Made by a program: the position numbers and the translations under genes
In this document: positions 54,158 through 62,447 of the stretch, in pieces
Layout: each line of letters begins with the position of its first letter
Numbering within the stretch: the first letter of the stretch is position 1
From: Sphingomonas folli
GTDB taxonomy: Bacteria > Pseudomonadota > Alphaproteobacteria > Sphingomonadales > Sphingomonadaceae
Reading direction: 5' to 3'
Assembly: GCF_019429525.1 (NCBI RefSeq)
Contig: NZ_JAHXZL010000003.1
Span: 372,001-436,000 of the forward strand
Length of the DNA: 64,000 nt
Notes under the pieces: model-generated
Seen by the model: only the letters and a program-made list of their open reading frames with translations
Told to the model about the DNA's origin: nothing
Database searches by the model: none

Positions 54158-55050
54158 GGCAGCTTCGTCCCCATACCCGCCTCCAGCACCGCATACCATT
54201 GCGCCCGCGTCCACTCGACCTTCACCGCATCGGCGGCGGCGGCGACGCGTGCCGCGTTCTGCGAACCGACGATTGGAATGATCCCGACCGGATGCGCCAT
54301 GGCCCAGGCCAGCGCCGCGGTCGGCCCGTCGACGCCAAAGGCGGCGCCCTGCTCCGCGAGAAGCGTCGCCGCGGGATGATCTCCCGCCAGCCGACCGCCG
54401 CCAAGCGGCGACCAGGCGAGCACCGCGAGGTCGTGCTGCATGGCATGGTCGAGCGTGCCGTCGAACAGTGGATCGGGCCGCAGCGGCGAGAACTCCGGCT
54501 GGATCGAGACGATCGGCACCGCGAGGAACGCCTGCAACGCGTCGAACTCCGCGACGCTGTAATTGGACACGCCGATGCTGCGCACCTTACCGGCATCGAC
54601 CATCGCGCTGAGCGCCTCGGCCACTTCGCGCGGGTGCGTCAGGAAGTCGCGGCGGTGAACTTGGTATAGATCCACCGTCTCGACGCCCATCCGCGACAGC
54701 GAAGCGTCCAGCGCCTGCGCCAGATAGTCCGCGCCCGAGTCATACGGGATGCCTAGGCGGATCCCGCCCTTGGTCGCGATCACCATCTTGTCGCGCAAGC
54801 TGCGATCCTCGGCCAGCGCCTTCCCGAACAGCGCCTCCGCGGATCCGAAGCCAGCGGGCGTGTCGCAGCCGTAGATGTCCGCGGTATCGAACAGCGTTAT
54901 CCCGGCCGCCAGCGCCGCGTCGATCAGCCGGCGCGTCGCCTTCACGTCGTTGCCGGCGAGCCGCCACATGCCCCATGCCAGCGGCGAGACGGAAAGGTCG
55001 CTCTTGCCCAGTGGGCGGGGTTGGTTCGATAGGCGCAGCGTCGTCGTCAT
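54154..55050 (-). CDS. aldo/keto reductase of the sulfonate locus (SmoB-like role)
   Basis: 298 residues. Asp and Tyr in FDTADIYG, Lys in ATKGG, His in YQVHRRD complete the catalytic tetrad; the fold part SIQPEFSPL and IPIVGSQN is like the YdhF family. It is first in the operon and coupled by ATGA to the monooxygenase. In the sulfo-SMO pathway an AKR reduces the 6-oxo-glucose made by the monooxygenase to glucose, and this pairing suggests the same here. The assignment to that role is inference. Confidence 0.85.
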   Translation of the reverse strand: MTTTLRLSNQPRPLGKSDLSVSPLAWGMWRLAGNDVKATRRLIDAALAAGITLFDTADIYGCDTPAGFGSAEALFGKALAEDRSLRDKMVIATKGGIRLGIPYDSGADYLAQALDASLSRMGVETVDLYQVHRRDFLTHPREVAEALSAMVDAGKVRSIGVSNYSVAEFDALQAFLAVPIVSIQPEFSPLRPDPLFDGTLDHAMQHDLAVLAWSPLGGGRLAGDHPAATLLAEQGAAFGVDGPTAALAWAMAHPVGIIPIVGSQNAARVAAAADAVKVEWTRAQWYAVLEAGMGTKLP

Positions 55051-55079
55051 TGCGGCGACATGACATAGCGAGGCGCGCG

Positions 55080-56159
55080 ATGGTAGACGGGATCAGGTAC
55101 GGCGTCGTCGGCACGGGCATGATGGGGGTCGAACACCTCCGCAACATCGCCCTCGTCCCCGGCGCCCGCGTCACCGCGCTGATGGACCCGGTCGCCACGT
55201 CGATCGAATGGGCGCGCGAGGTGGCCGGTGACGACGTGCCTGCCTTCGACCGGATCGAGGACTTTGCCGCCCGCGCTGAGGTGGACGCGATCGTCGTCGC
55301 CTCGCCGAATTTCACCCATCGCGCCGTCCTGGAGCCGCTGTTCGGCATGGACGCCGCGATCCTGTGCGAGAAGCCGCTGGCGACGAGACTCGAGGACGCG
55401 AGGTGGATCGTCGAGCGTGCGGCGGTGCATGCGAGGCCGTTCTGGACGGGCATGGAGTACCGCTTCATGCCCGCCGCCGCCGCCTTCATCGAGCAGGTTC
55501 ACGGCGGGCGCGTCGGCCGGTTGCAGATGCTCTCGATCCGCGAGCATCGCTTTCCCTTTCTGCCCAAGGTCGGCGACTGGAACCGCTTCGCCCGCTACAC
55601 CGGCGGCACGATGGTGGAGAAATGCTGCCACTTCTTCGATCTGATGCGGCTGATCGTCCAGTCCGAAGCCGTGCGCGTCTATTGCTCGGGCGCCATGGAT
55701 GTGAACCACCGCGACGAGCGCTACGGCGGTGAGACCCCCGACATCATCGACAACAGCTTCACCACGGTCGACTTCGCCAACGGCGTTCGAGCGATGCTCG
55801 ACTTGTCGATGTTCGCCGATGGCGCCGAGCATCAGGAAGAGATGAGCGCAACGGGCGATGCGGCGCGGCTCGACGTCCTGATCCCGCCCGGCGACATCGT
55901 CTTCTCGCCGCGGGTCGGTTTTCGGAGTGAGAAGCAGATCGAGCGCAAACACTTTGCCGTCGATCCGATCGCGCATGCGGCAGGCAGTCACGAGGGGGCG
56001 ACCTATTACCAGCATCTGGCCTTCGCCGCCGCGGTACGTGGCGAGGGGGCGGTGCAAGTGACTGCGGTCGACGGTCTGCGCGCCGTGGAGATCGGCGCCG
56101 CCGCGGAGATTAGCGCCCGAGAGAAACGCGTCGTGGATATGAAGGAACTGGAATTCTGA
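55080..56159 (+). CDS. Gfo/Idh/MocA-family oxidoreductase
   Basis: 359 residues from ATG 55080 (GAGG 7 nt upstream). GVVGTGMMGVEH is the Rossmann motif, CEKPLA carries the conserved Lys, and GGTMVEKCCHFFDLMRL the C-terminal-domain motif. Members are NAD-dependent sugar dehydrogenases, but some are NAD-dependent glycosidases, including sulfoquinovosidases (GH188). Divergent from the AKR-monooxygenase operon with only 29 bp between the start codons, so shared regulation is likely. Confidence 0.86.
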   Translation: MVDGIRYGVVGTGMMGVEHLRNIALVPGARVTALMDPVATSIEWAREVAGDDVPAFDRIEDFAARAEVDAIVVASPNFTHRAVLEPLFGMDAAILCEKPLATRLEDARWIVERAAVHARPFWTGMEYRFMPAAAAFIEQVHGGRVGRLQMLSIREHRFPFLPKVGDWNRFARYTGGTMVEKCCHFFDLMRLIVQSEAVRVYCSGAMDVNHRDERYGGETPDIIDNSFTTVDFANGVRAMLDLSMFADGAEHQEEMSATGDAARLDVLIPPGDIVFSPRVGFRSEKQIERKHFAVDPIAHAAGSHEGATYYQHLAFAAAVRGEGAVQVTAVDGLRAVEIGAAAEISAREKRVVDMKELEF

Positions 56160-56630
56160 GAGCACTACCAGCCCCAGTGCAGCCGAGGGGAGAAGTCGCA
56201 CGGAGGTTCTGTCAAGCCAGACGAACCGGCTCCACAAGCGCCCGCAGACTTGTGCGTCACACGGTGCTTCAGCTACTACCCTAAGGCTGCTAGTGCCGCG
56301 AACTCTCCCGAGCTGGTTGCAAGATTTCCTTCGCTCGCGTGCCATTGAGTAAGCGAACGGAGTAGAAATTTGCTGATACCACGCTATGTGCAGTTTCTTC
56401 GACAACACCATCCGCAACTGATGAGCAAGGTACAAGGTTGTCGATCGACCAGCCTTAAGAACGATCACCGGCGCGAGCTACCCTACGAGCCTGCCACTTA
56501 GCGCGACAGATCCGTCGAACCAGAAGCGCCGTTCCATACTCTCTCATAGCTGCCTGATATCTGCCGCTCGTTCATGCGAGCGAACCCACTGCTTGAGCGT
56601 GCCGGCAACATCACCGGCACGCCCATGCAC
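56160..56630. other. 471-bp intergenic region between convergent genes
   Basis: No credible gene. It contains a weak, decayed match to the dispersed repeat near 56519-56580 and a perfect hairpin at 56597-56622. Confidence 0.45.
56597..56622 (-). terminator. hairpin terminator candidate for the SDR gene
   Basis: Perfect 9-bp arms GCGTGCCGG and CCGGCACGC with an 8-nt loop, starting 8 nt after the SDR stop. No T-run on either side. Confidence 0.45.
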
Positions 56631-57356
56631 TCACATGTCCGCTGCGGTCGGGCGGACGATGACCTCGTTGATGTCGACGCCCTCGGGTTGCTCCAGCGCG
56701 TAGCGGACCGCCCGCGCGATCGCGTCCGGCGCCAGCGACTTTTTCCGCCATCCCGTCAGCGCGGCCGCGACTGCCGCGTCGGTGATGTCGTGGCCCAGTT
56801 CAGTGGCGACCACGCCCGGAGAGATCAACGTCGAGCGGATCTCGTCATGCTCCTGCCGCAAGCCCTCGGTGATGGCGCGCACCGCATGCTTGGTGCCGCA
56901 ATAGACGGCCGCGGTGGGCATCACCATGTGCGCGGCTACAGACGCGACGTTGACGACATGGCCGCTCTGCTGCGCCACGAACCGCGGGAGCACTGCCGCG
57001 ATACCATTGAGGACGCCGTGGATGTTGACGTCGACCATGCGTTTCCACTCGTCGCGCTTGAGCGCAGCGAGCGGCGACAGCGGCATAACGCCCGCATTGT
57101 TGACCAGCACGTCGACGCGGCCGAACCTCGCTCGCGCGGCCTCGACGAAAGCCTCGAAATCGGCGCCGTCGGTGACGTCGAGTTCGCGCCACGCGACGGT
57201 CTCGCCCAGTTCATCAGCCAGCGCCCTCAACCGCTCCCGGCGGCGCGCGCCGATGAACAGCCGGGCACCGGTCTTAGCCAATTCGCGTGCGGTTGCCTCG
57301 CCGATCCCGCTCGAGGCGCCAGTGACGAGGACGACCTTGTCGATGCTTCCTACCAT
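56631..57356 (-). CDS. short-chain dehydrogenase/reductase (classical)
   Basis: 241 residues from ATG 57356, with AAGGA 8 nt upstream. TGASSGIG, NNAG, the Ser in VASVA and YCGTKHA supply cofactor and catalytic residues; VISPG-like LISPGVVATEL is the usual C-terminal part. The close match to YdfG/clavulanate-dehydrogenase-type oxidoreductases suggests a broad-specificity NADP enzyme. It is divergent from the AraC gene at 57504, which probably activates it. Confidence 0.9.
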   Translation of the reverse strand: MVGSIDKVVLVTGASSGIGEATARELAKTGARLFIGARRRERLRALADELGETVAWRELDVTDGADFEAFVEAARARFGRVDVLVNNAGVMPLSPLAALKRDEWKRMVDVNIHGVLNGIAAVLPRFVAQQSGHVVNVASVAAHMVMPTAAVYCGTKHAVRAITEGLRQEHDEIRSTLISPGVVATELGHDITDAAVAAALTGWRKKSLAPDAIARAVRYALEQPEGVDINEVIVRPTAADM

Positions 57357-57503
57357 GATGCAGTCCTTCTTTGCAGTGACGGCAGACAGATGGTCCGATG
57401 CCCGTCTCTGGCGGTAGAGCGATCGTCCGAGTGGCTTGCCCGATCCTCCAGACTCGTAGCCACGCGCTTGCCCGCGCCGCTCAACTGGGGAAGGAAGGCT
57501 GGC

Positions 57504-58400
57504 ATGGACCGGATCGCCGAACTCGCCGCCATGATCGATCGGCACGTCGTGGGCACCGGCGTTTGCACGACAGCGATGTCGCGTGTGTCGCTGATCCGCG
57601 CCGACGCGCCGAGCACCCCCACGCCAGCCGTGTACGAGGCCTCACTCTGCCTGATCGCCCAAGGCTCGAAGCGCGTGGCGATCGGCGAGCACAGCGTCGT
57701 CTATGACACCGCCCATCACCTCATCGTGTCGGTCGACCTGCCGTTGGTCGGCCACGTCCTCGAAGCGAGTCGCGAGCGGCCCTATCTTTGCTGCAAGATC
57801 GATCTCGATCCCGCGATGATGGCCGATCTCATGGTGGACGAGGGCGACGCGGTGCCCCGCGCCGACCTCCCGGTGCTCGGCGTCTACCCCAGCGATCCCG
57901 ACCTGATCGACGCAGCGTTCCGGCTGGTCGGACTGCTTGACAGGCCAGACACGATCCGGGCGCTGGCGCCGCTGATCGAGCGCGAGATCCTTTACCGTCT
58001 GCTCACCGGTCCGCACGGATCAATGCTGCGCCATGTCGCGACCGCTGGTAGCCATCTCAATCAGGTCAGCCGCGCTATTGCCGCCATCCGCCGCCGTTTT
58101 GACGCGCCGATCCGCATCGACGATGTCGCGGCCGAGGCCGGCATGAGCTCCTCCTCGTTGCACGCGCATTTCAAGGCGATTACTCGCATGACGCCGCTGG
58201 AGTACCAGAAGCAGTTGCGACTGCAGGAGGCCAGGCGGCTGATGCTCGTGGGGGGCGTGACGGCGAGCACGGCGGGCTTCACGGTCGGCTACGAGAGCCC
58301 ATCGCAATTCAGCCGCGAATATCGGCGTCTTTTCGGTGCGCCTCCACGCACCGACATCGAGCGCCTTCACGCCGCACCTGCGGCGGCTATGGCGCTATGA
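57504..58400 (+). CDS. AraC-family regulator (AraC_N type)
   Basis: 298 residues from ATG 57504; the frame is open far upstream, but AAGGA 9 nt before this ATG and the family start fix it. The N-terminal AraC_N domain has PAVYEASLCLIAQGSKRV; the C-terminal HTH pair has DDVAAEAGMSSSSLHAHFK and FTVGYESPSQFSREY. These YqhC-like regulators are commonly divergent from an SDR or AKR gene and activate it in response to aldehydes or related stress. Confidence 0.9.
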   Translation: MDRIAELAAMIDRHVVGTGVCTTAMSRVSLIRADAPSTPTPAVYEASLCLIAQGSKRVAIGEHSVVYDTAHHLIVSVDLPLVGHVLEASRERPYLCCKIDLDPAMMADLMVDEGDAVPRADLPVLGVYPSDPDLIDAAFRLVGLLDRPDTIRALAPLIEREILYRLLTGPHGSMLRHVATAGSHLNQVSRAIAAIRRRFDAPIRIDDVAAEAGMSSSSLHAHFKAITRMTPLEYQKQLRLQEARRLMLVGGVTASTAGFTVGYESPSQFSREYRRLFGAPPRTDIERLHAAPAAAMAL

Positions 58401-58454
58401 CGGCGGTCCGAACCGCGAACGAACCTGGAAAACCCATCGACCTACGCTGACGCA

Positions 58455-58520
58455 GGCCCAGAACCAGTCGCTCAGCATCGCATGGCCGCTTCCGGAAACC
58501 AGACAGTCGTTCATCTCCGC
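58455..58520 (+). repeat. dispersed intergenic repeat, copy 7
   Basis: GGCCCAGAACCAGTCGCTCAG, then GGCCGCTTCCGGAAACC, then CGTTCATCTCCG: the three family blocks in order but diverged. Confidence 0.45.
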
Positions 58521-58585
58521 GGTATGACTAGTTTTGTCGGTCGAGCCGCCATCAGAGAGGAACAGCGCGACCCACGTCTGTCACC

Positions 58586-59137
58586 TCAGAGCGATGCGAC
58601 CCGTTCGACGATGATGCGGATCGCCTCGCGATCCAGCGGCGCGCGGTCGATCGAATTGTGGATGCCGATCCCTTCGACAAGGGCGTCGAGCGCCCTGGCC
58701 GTAAGCGGATCGAAGAAGCGCTCAAGCGCACGGCGGCTGTTGTCCATCCACTGTTGCATTACGGCGCCCACCGCCGGATGCCGCGCGGCAAAGGCGTAAA
58801 GTTCGTAGCTCAGCAGGAGTGTGCGTGGTTCAGCCCAGATCGTGCCGGCGATGATATCGACGACCGCGTCGATCGCCGCGTACCGATCACCGGCTGCCTC
58901 AAGGCGAGCGCCGAATAGAGCGGATGACTGCGCCGCCAATTGTAGGAACGCGGCACTTATCAGCGCTTCCAGAGAGTCGAAATAGTAGGTCACCGATCCG
59001 AGCGGCACGCCTGCCTCGTCGGCGATCCGACGATGGGTCGTTCCTGCCACGCCACGTGAGGCGATCACCTCCAATGTCGCATCGACGATGCGCTGCCGCC
59101 GTGTCGGGTCGTTCCGCCTGCCCATGCCCATGGTCAT
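58586..59137 (-). CDS. TetR-family transcriptional regulator
   Basis: 183 residues from ATG 59137 (59131 and 59125 are alternatives). The N-terminal HTH reads RQRIVDATLEVIASRG then HRRIADEAGVPLGSVTYYF, the standard TetR pattern; the C-terminal ligand domain is divergent. It is divergent from the DUF1349 gene, and a perfect short dyad at 59161-59174 lies between them. Likely repressor of the DUF1349-acetyltransferase pair. Confidence 0.9.
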   Translation of the reverse strand: MTMGMGRRNDPTRRQRIVDATLEVIASRGVAGTTHRRIADEAGVPLGSVTYYFDSLEALISAAFLQLAAQSSALFGARLEAAGDRYAAIDAVVDIIAGTIWAEPRTLLLSYELYAFAARHPAVGAVMQQWMDNSRRALERFFDPLTARALDALVEGIGIHNSIDRAPLDREAIRIIVERVASL

Positions 59138-59160
59138 GCTCTCATCCACTTGCGCGCGTG

Positions 59161-59174
59161 TGTACGTTTGTACA
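59161..59174. promoter_or_regulatory. TetR-type operator candidate
   Basis: TGTAC-GTTT-GTACA, perfect 5-bp arms, 23 bp upstream of the TetR start and 32 bp upstream of the DUF1349 start at 59207. Placement suits autoregulation and repression of the divergent operon. Confidence 0.55.
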
Positions 59175-59206
59175 TATAGATGGCTATCGAGATAGGTCCG
59201 CCGCAC

Positions 59207-59896
59207 ATGAATGATCAAATGTTGAACCGAAGAACAATTATCGGCGGCGCGGCTGCGCTGGGCGTGGCGGGCGCGAATGCGCCGTCTCAGGCGCAAGCCG
59301 CGAGCAAGTCCGTTCTGGGGCGTCGTGACGGCCGCTGGCTCAACGAGCCTCGGCGATGGTCGGTCGATCCCGCAGGTGACCTGTCGATGGTGACGGACAA
59401 GGGCACCGATTTTTGGCGAGAGACGCATTACGGCTTCACCCGCGACAGCGGCCACTTCCTCGGCTTCACCACGCCCGCAGCGTTCACGGCACAACTGCGT
59501 ATCCGAGGTCAGTACCAGAAGCTATATGACCAGGCCGGGATCATGGTCCGGCTAGATGAACGGCACTGGGTGAAGGCGGGCATCGAGCTGTCGGATGGTC
59601 GTGCGATGCTAAGCAGCGTCCTGACGAATGACAAATCCGACTGGGCAACCGGCCCCTACGAACATGACGCACAGGACTTCTGGATGCGCGCAACTGTCGA
59701 GAGAGGCGTGCTGCGCCTTCAGGCATCTGCCGACGGCAAAACATGGCCATTGGTGCGGCTCGCGCCGTTCCCGATCGCCGCGTCATATCAGGTCGGACCC
59801 ATGGCATGCACACCCGAACGGGACGGCTTGGCGATCCGCTTCTCTGATCTGCGGATAACCCCTCCCCTCGGCAAGGATCTGCACGACCTGAGCTGA
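59207..59896 (+). CDS. DUF1349 domain protein with Tat signal
   Basis: About 229 residues from ATG 59207; ATGs at 59180 and 59219 are alternatives. NRRTIIGGAAALGVAG is a twin-arginine signal. The rest is the concanavalin-like DUF1349 fold: GTDFWRETHYGF, YDQAGIMVRLDERHWVKAGIE, WMRATV and VGPMACTPE. Family proteins may bind carbohydrate; the function is not established. It ends in a TGATG overlap with the acetyltransferase. Confidence 0.82.
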   Translation: MNDQMLNRRTIIGGAAALGVAGANAPSQAQAASKSVLGRRDGRWLNEPRRWSVDPAGDLSMVTDKGTDFWRETHYGFTRDSGHFLGFTTPAAFTAQLRIRGQYQKLYDQAGIMVRLDERHWVKAGIELSDGRAMLSSVLTNDKSDWATGPYEHDAQDFWMRATVERGVLRLQASADGKTWPLVRLAPFPIAASYQVGPMACTPERDGLAIRFSDLRITPPLGKDLHDLS

Positions 59897-60477
59897 TGGC
59901 GATGACCGAAAAGCAGAAGATGCTCGCCGGCGAGCTCTACACAGCGAATGATCCAGAACTGACTGCTGATGCCGCGCGCGCTTCCGAATGGGTGGCACGC
60001 TACAACGCGGCGTCGACGGCGTCCCTGGACCATAAGCGTGCGCTGCTGAACGAAGGGCTGGGTCATGTCGGCGCGGACGTGATCATCCGGGCACCGTTCC
60101 ACTGCGACTACGGGTACAACGTCCATCTCGACGACGGCGTGTTCATCAACTTCGGTTGCGTCATTCTGGATGTCGTCACGGTGCGGATCGGAGCCGGCAC
60201 GCAAGTCGGGCCCGGCGTGCAAATACTCACAGCCGACCATCCACGTGACGCCGCGGCCCGAGCGCAGATGCTAGAGTTCGGCCGACCGGTGACGATCGGC
60301 CGCAACGTGTGGATCGGCGGAGGTGCCATCATCCTGCCCGGTATGACGATCGGTGATGATGCGATCATCGGGGCTGGCAGCGTCGTCACACGAGATGTTG
60401 CCGCGAACGTGACGGTCGCTGGCAATCCCGCACGACCTCTGAAGTTGAAAGCCGATCAGCAACCTTTGACGGCCTAA
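59896..60477 (+). CDS. sugar O-acetyltransferase (maltose acetyltransferase / NodL / LacA-like)
   Basis: 193 residues. The N-terminal Mac domain (MLAGELYTANDPEL) and left-handed beta-helix hexapeptide repeats (IGAGTQVGPGVQI, IGRNVWIGGGAIILPG, IGDDAIIGAGSVVTRD) are clear. ILTADHPRD holds the catalytic His. It transfers acetyl from acetyl-CoA to a sugar hydroxyl. Coupled to the DUF1349 gene and probably under the divergent TetR protein. Confidence 0.9.
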   Translation: MAMTEKQKMLAGELYTANDPELTADAARASEWVARYNAASTASLDHKRALLNEGLGHVGADVIIRAPFHCDYGYNVHLDDGVFINFGCVILDVVTVRIGAGTQVGPGVQILTADHPRDAAARAQMLEFGRPVTIGRNVWIGGGAIILPGMTIGDDAIIGAGSVVTRDVAANVTVAGNPARPLKLKADQQPLTA

Positions 60478-60483
60478 TCGCCC

Positions 60484-60511
60484 TGCTGACCTAATCTCGG
60501 TCACTCAGGAG
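60484..60511 (+). repeat. dispersed intergenic repeat, copy 8 (interrupted)
   Basis: CTGACCTAATCTCGGTCACTC matches block 1 and stops at the left end of the IS6-type element. CATTCGGCGCC just beyond the right end resembles the continuation, so the element may have entered a repeat. Confidence 0.4.
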
Positions 60512-61341
60512 GGTGCTGTCATTCTAATGCGAACTCATCTCTGCACGATGCACTTAGGGCTTCGTGGGCCACGGATCAGCTGGCGAGCGCCTGCCACTCG
60601 GCCGGCGCCGCGGAGCGGCGCTGCTTGTAGGTCTGCCTGTCAATGAGGTGGCGTTCGTGGTTGAAGTGGTTGTGGACGTTGGCATGAACTTAGGCGAACT
60701 TCTGTAACGTTCGCATCTGCCGGAACCGCAGCATCGCCCGCTCTCGTCGCCTGAAGGGCAGGTGCGAGTTCTCGACTCGGTCGTTGGCCCAGCGACCCAC
60801 CTCCTGCTTCTCGCGGCTGCCAAGCTCCGTCAGTGCAGCGCCGTAGGAGCGCAGACCGTCGGTGGTGATCGCCTCGGGCGAGTCGTGGCGCTTGAGCGCC
60901 GTCTTCATGAACGCGAGCGCCGCCTTCTTGTCTCGTGTTTTAGTGACGTAGCTCTCGAGGATCTCACCCTCGTGATCGACAGCGCGCCATAGGTAGACCA
61001 TCTCGCCGTTCAGCTTCACGTACATCTCGTCCAGGTGCCAGCGCCAGTGACGAAAGCCGCGCATGCGGCTCACCCGCTGGCGCCGCACCTCACCCGCGAA
61101 CAGCGGACCGAACCTGTTCCACCACAGCCTCACCGTCTCATGGCAGATGTCGATCCCGCGCTCGAACAGCAGGTCTTCCACGTTCCGCAGCGACAGCGGG
61201 AAGCGCACGTACATCAACACCAGCCTGATCACCTCGGGCGACGAGTTGAAGTAGCGGAACGGACTGGCTGGCCTGCGCGGGCGGGGCATGCCTCCCCCCT
61301 ACCTCGGTGAGCACCGCAGGTGCATTAGCTTTGACAGAGCC
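60512..61341 (-). mobile_element. IS6-family insertion sequence, decayed
   Basis: About 830 bp. The right end carries GGCTCTGTCAAAGCTAATGC (reverse strand, 61341-61322) and the left end GGTGCTGTCATTCTAATGC (60512-60530); they share CTGTCA and CTAATGC but differ elsewhere. The flanking 8-mers CTCAGGAG and ATTCGGCG do not match, so no target duplication is seen. One transposase gene with a nonsense codon. Confidence 0.75.
60576..61289 (-). pseudogene. IS6-family DDE transposase with in-frame stop
   Basis: The 237-residue full-length frame starts at 61289 and ends at 60576, but a TAA at 60692-60690 follows MRTLQKFA and cuts it to 199 residues. VRLWWNRFGP, RHWRWHLDEMYVKLNG, LWRAVDHEGEILE and ITTDGLRSYGAA contain the DDE-domain residues, and RWANDRVENSH the final Glu. 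The lost tail (VHANVHNHFN to EWQALAS) is conserved in the family. The stop is most simply a TCA to TAA change. Confidence 0.82.
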
Positions 61342-61353
61342 ATTCGGCGCCTT

Positions 61354-62373
61354 TCAGAAGATTGGCATTCCCGGCGAGTCTCCGCCCCGGACGACAAACG
61401 CCTTCATGTCAACGGATGCTGTGTTTCGAAAGCTATGCGGCAAATGGACAGGTACGCTGAGCGTGTCGCCAGCACCCATAATGATCGCGCCCTGATCCCA
61501 GCTGACCTCCAACGTGCCCTCGTGCACGAACAAGACCTCGACCTCGGCGCGGGCGTGCAGCGGTACGAAGGCACCCGTCGTCATCGTCAGCCGGCGCAGA
61601 TTGAAGCCGTGTGGCCACCAGCCCGCGATCGGACCCGCCGGGAAGCCGTCGCCGGTCGCGATCGGGGTGATGACACCAGCCTCCTCGACCCCCTCACTCG
61701 CCAGCGGTGAGGCGGGATTGGCGATCATGTCCTCCGCGGCCGCGACGCACTCCCGCATCTTGTCCATAGGAGGGGTTTTGAGTTCGGACGCGGCGTCGAC
61801 GCCCGTCGCCTCGGCCAATTCCACATCCTCCAAAGTGTATTCACCGCGCGAGGTGTCGATCAGTCGCCCTCCCTTCGCCAGCTTGAGACCATGCCCCGAC
61901 GCTGCCTCGAACACTGCCGGCGCCCAGGTGACCTTTCCGGGATCGTCCTCGCCCAGAACCGTGAAGAGGAAGCCGACCCCCTCGTCGAGCTTCTCGAATC
62001 CGCGGAACATGTGGATCGGAACCGAGGCTACATCACCCGGACCGATCTCGATGGATCCGTCCTCCTTGTTGGGTCCGAACGGCAAGCGCCAGTGACCGGA
62101 GTGGACGACGAATACCTCGGCGGTGTCATGGCTGTGCTGCGAGTTGACGCAGCCGAACGGCTGACGTGCGGCACCGATGTTGAAGCCGTGGCGCTCGGTG
62201 ATGTGAACGTGCTGGTCGGCGCTCTCCGAGACGCCCGCGCCGATGATCGTGAAGTTCTCCTTCTCGGTCGATCCCGGCGTACGGGTGTCGATGAACGCCG
62301 TGCGGCACGGCACCAGATCGGCATAGCGCACCAGGCGAGCCTTCATGGCTTCCTCAGTCCAGTTCACATCCAT
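61354..62373 (-). CDS. bicupin protein (two cupin domains)
   Basis: 339 residues from ATG 62373. The first cupin (about 50-150) has GFNIGAARQPFG, HSHDTAEVFVVHSG and IEIGPGDVASVP; the second (about 220-330) has FVPLHARAEVEVLFVHEG and LSVPVHLPHSFRN. Domain duplication of this kind occurs in gentisate/hydroxyquinol-type dioxygenases and in non-catalytic storage-like cupins. The HSHDTAE set could bind a metal. Divergent from the hydrolase frame at 62438, with which it probably shares control. Function unproven. Confidence 0.75.
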   Translation of the reverse strand: MDVNWTEEAMKARLVRYADLVPCRTAFIDTRTPGSTEKENFTIIGAGVSESADQHVHITERHGFNIGAARQPFGCVNSQHSHDTAEVFVVHSGHWRLPFGPNKEDGSIEIGPGDVASVPIHMFRGFEKLDEGVGFLFTVLGEDDPGKVTWAPAVFEAASGHGLKLAKGGRLIDTSRGEYTLEDVELAEATGVDAASELKTPPMDKMRECVAAAEDMIANPASPLASEGVEEAGVITPIATGDGFPAGPIAGWWPHGFNLRRLTMTTGAFVPLHARAEVEVLFVHEGTLEVSWDQGAIIMGAGDTLSVPVHLPHSFRNTASVDMKAFVVRGGDSPGMPIF

Positions 62374-62392
62374 CTCCGCCGCTATGGGAAAA

Positions 62393-62447
62393 CGTCTTGC
62401 ATCCGAATGCACAACAGCTAGACCAGTCGCGATCGGCATGCAAGACG
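62393..62447. promoter_or_regulatory. perfect 10-bp inverted repeat in the divergent promoter region
   Basis: Arms CGTCTTGCAT (62393-62402) and ATGCAAGACG (62438-62447), centres 45 bp apart. The second arm includes the first possible ATG of the hydrolase frame, so this may be an operator pair and the true start may be ATG 62462. Confidence 0.45.

Noticed and set aside
60504..61349. Target-site duplication around the IS6-type element
   Set aside because: The flanking 8-mers CTCAGGAG and ATTCGGCG do not match.
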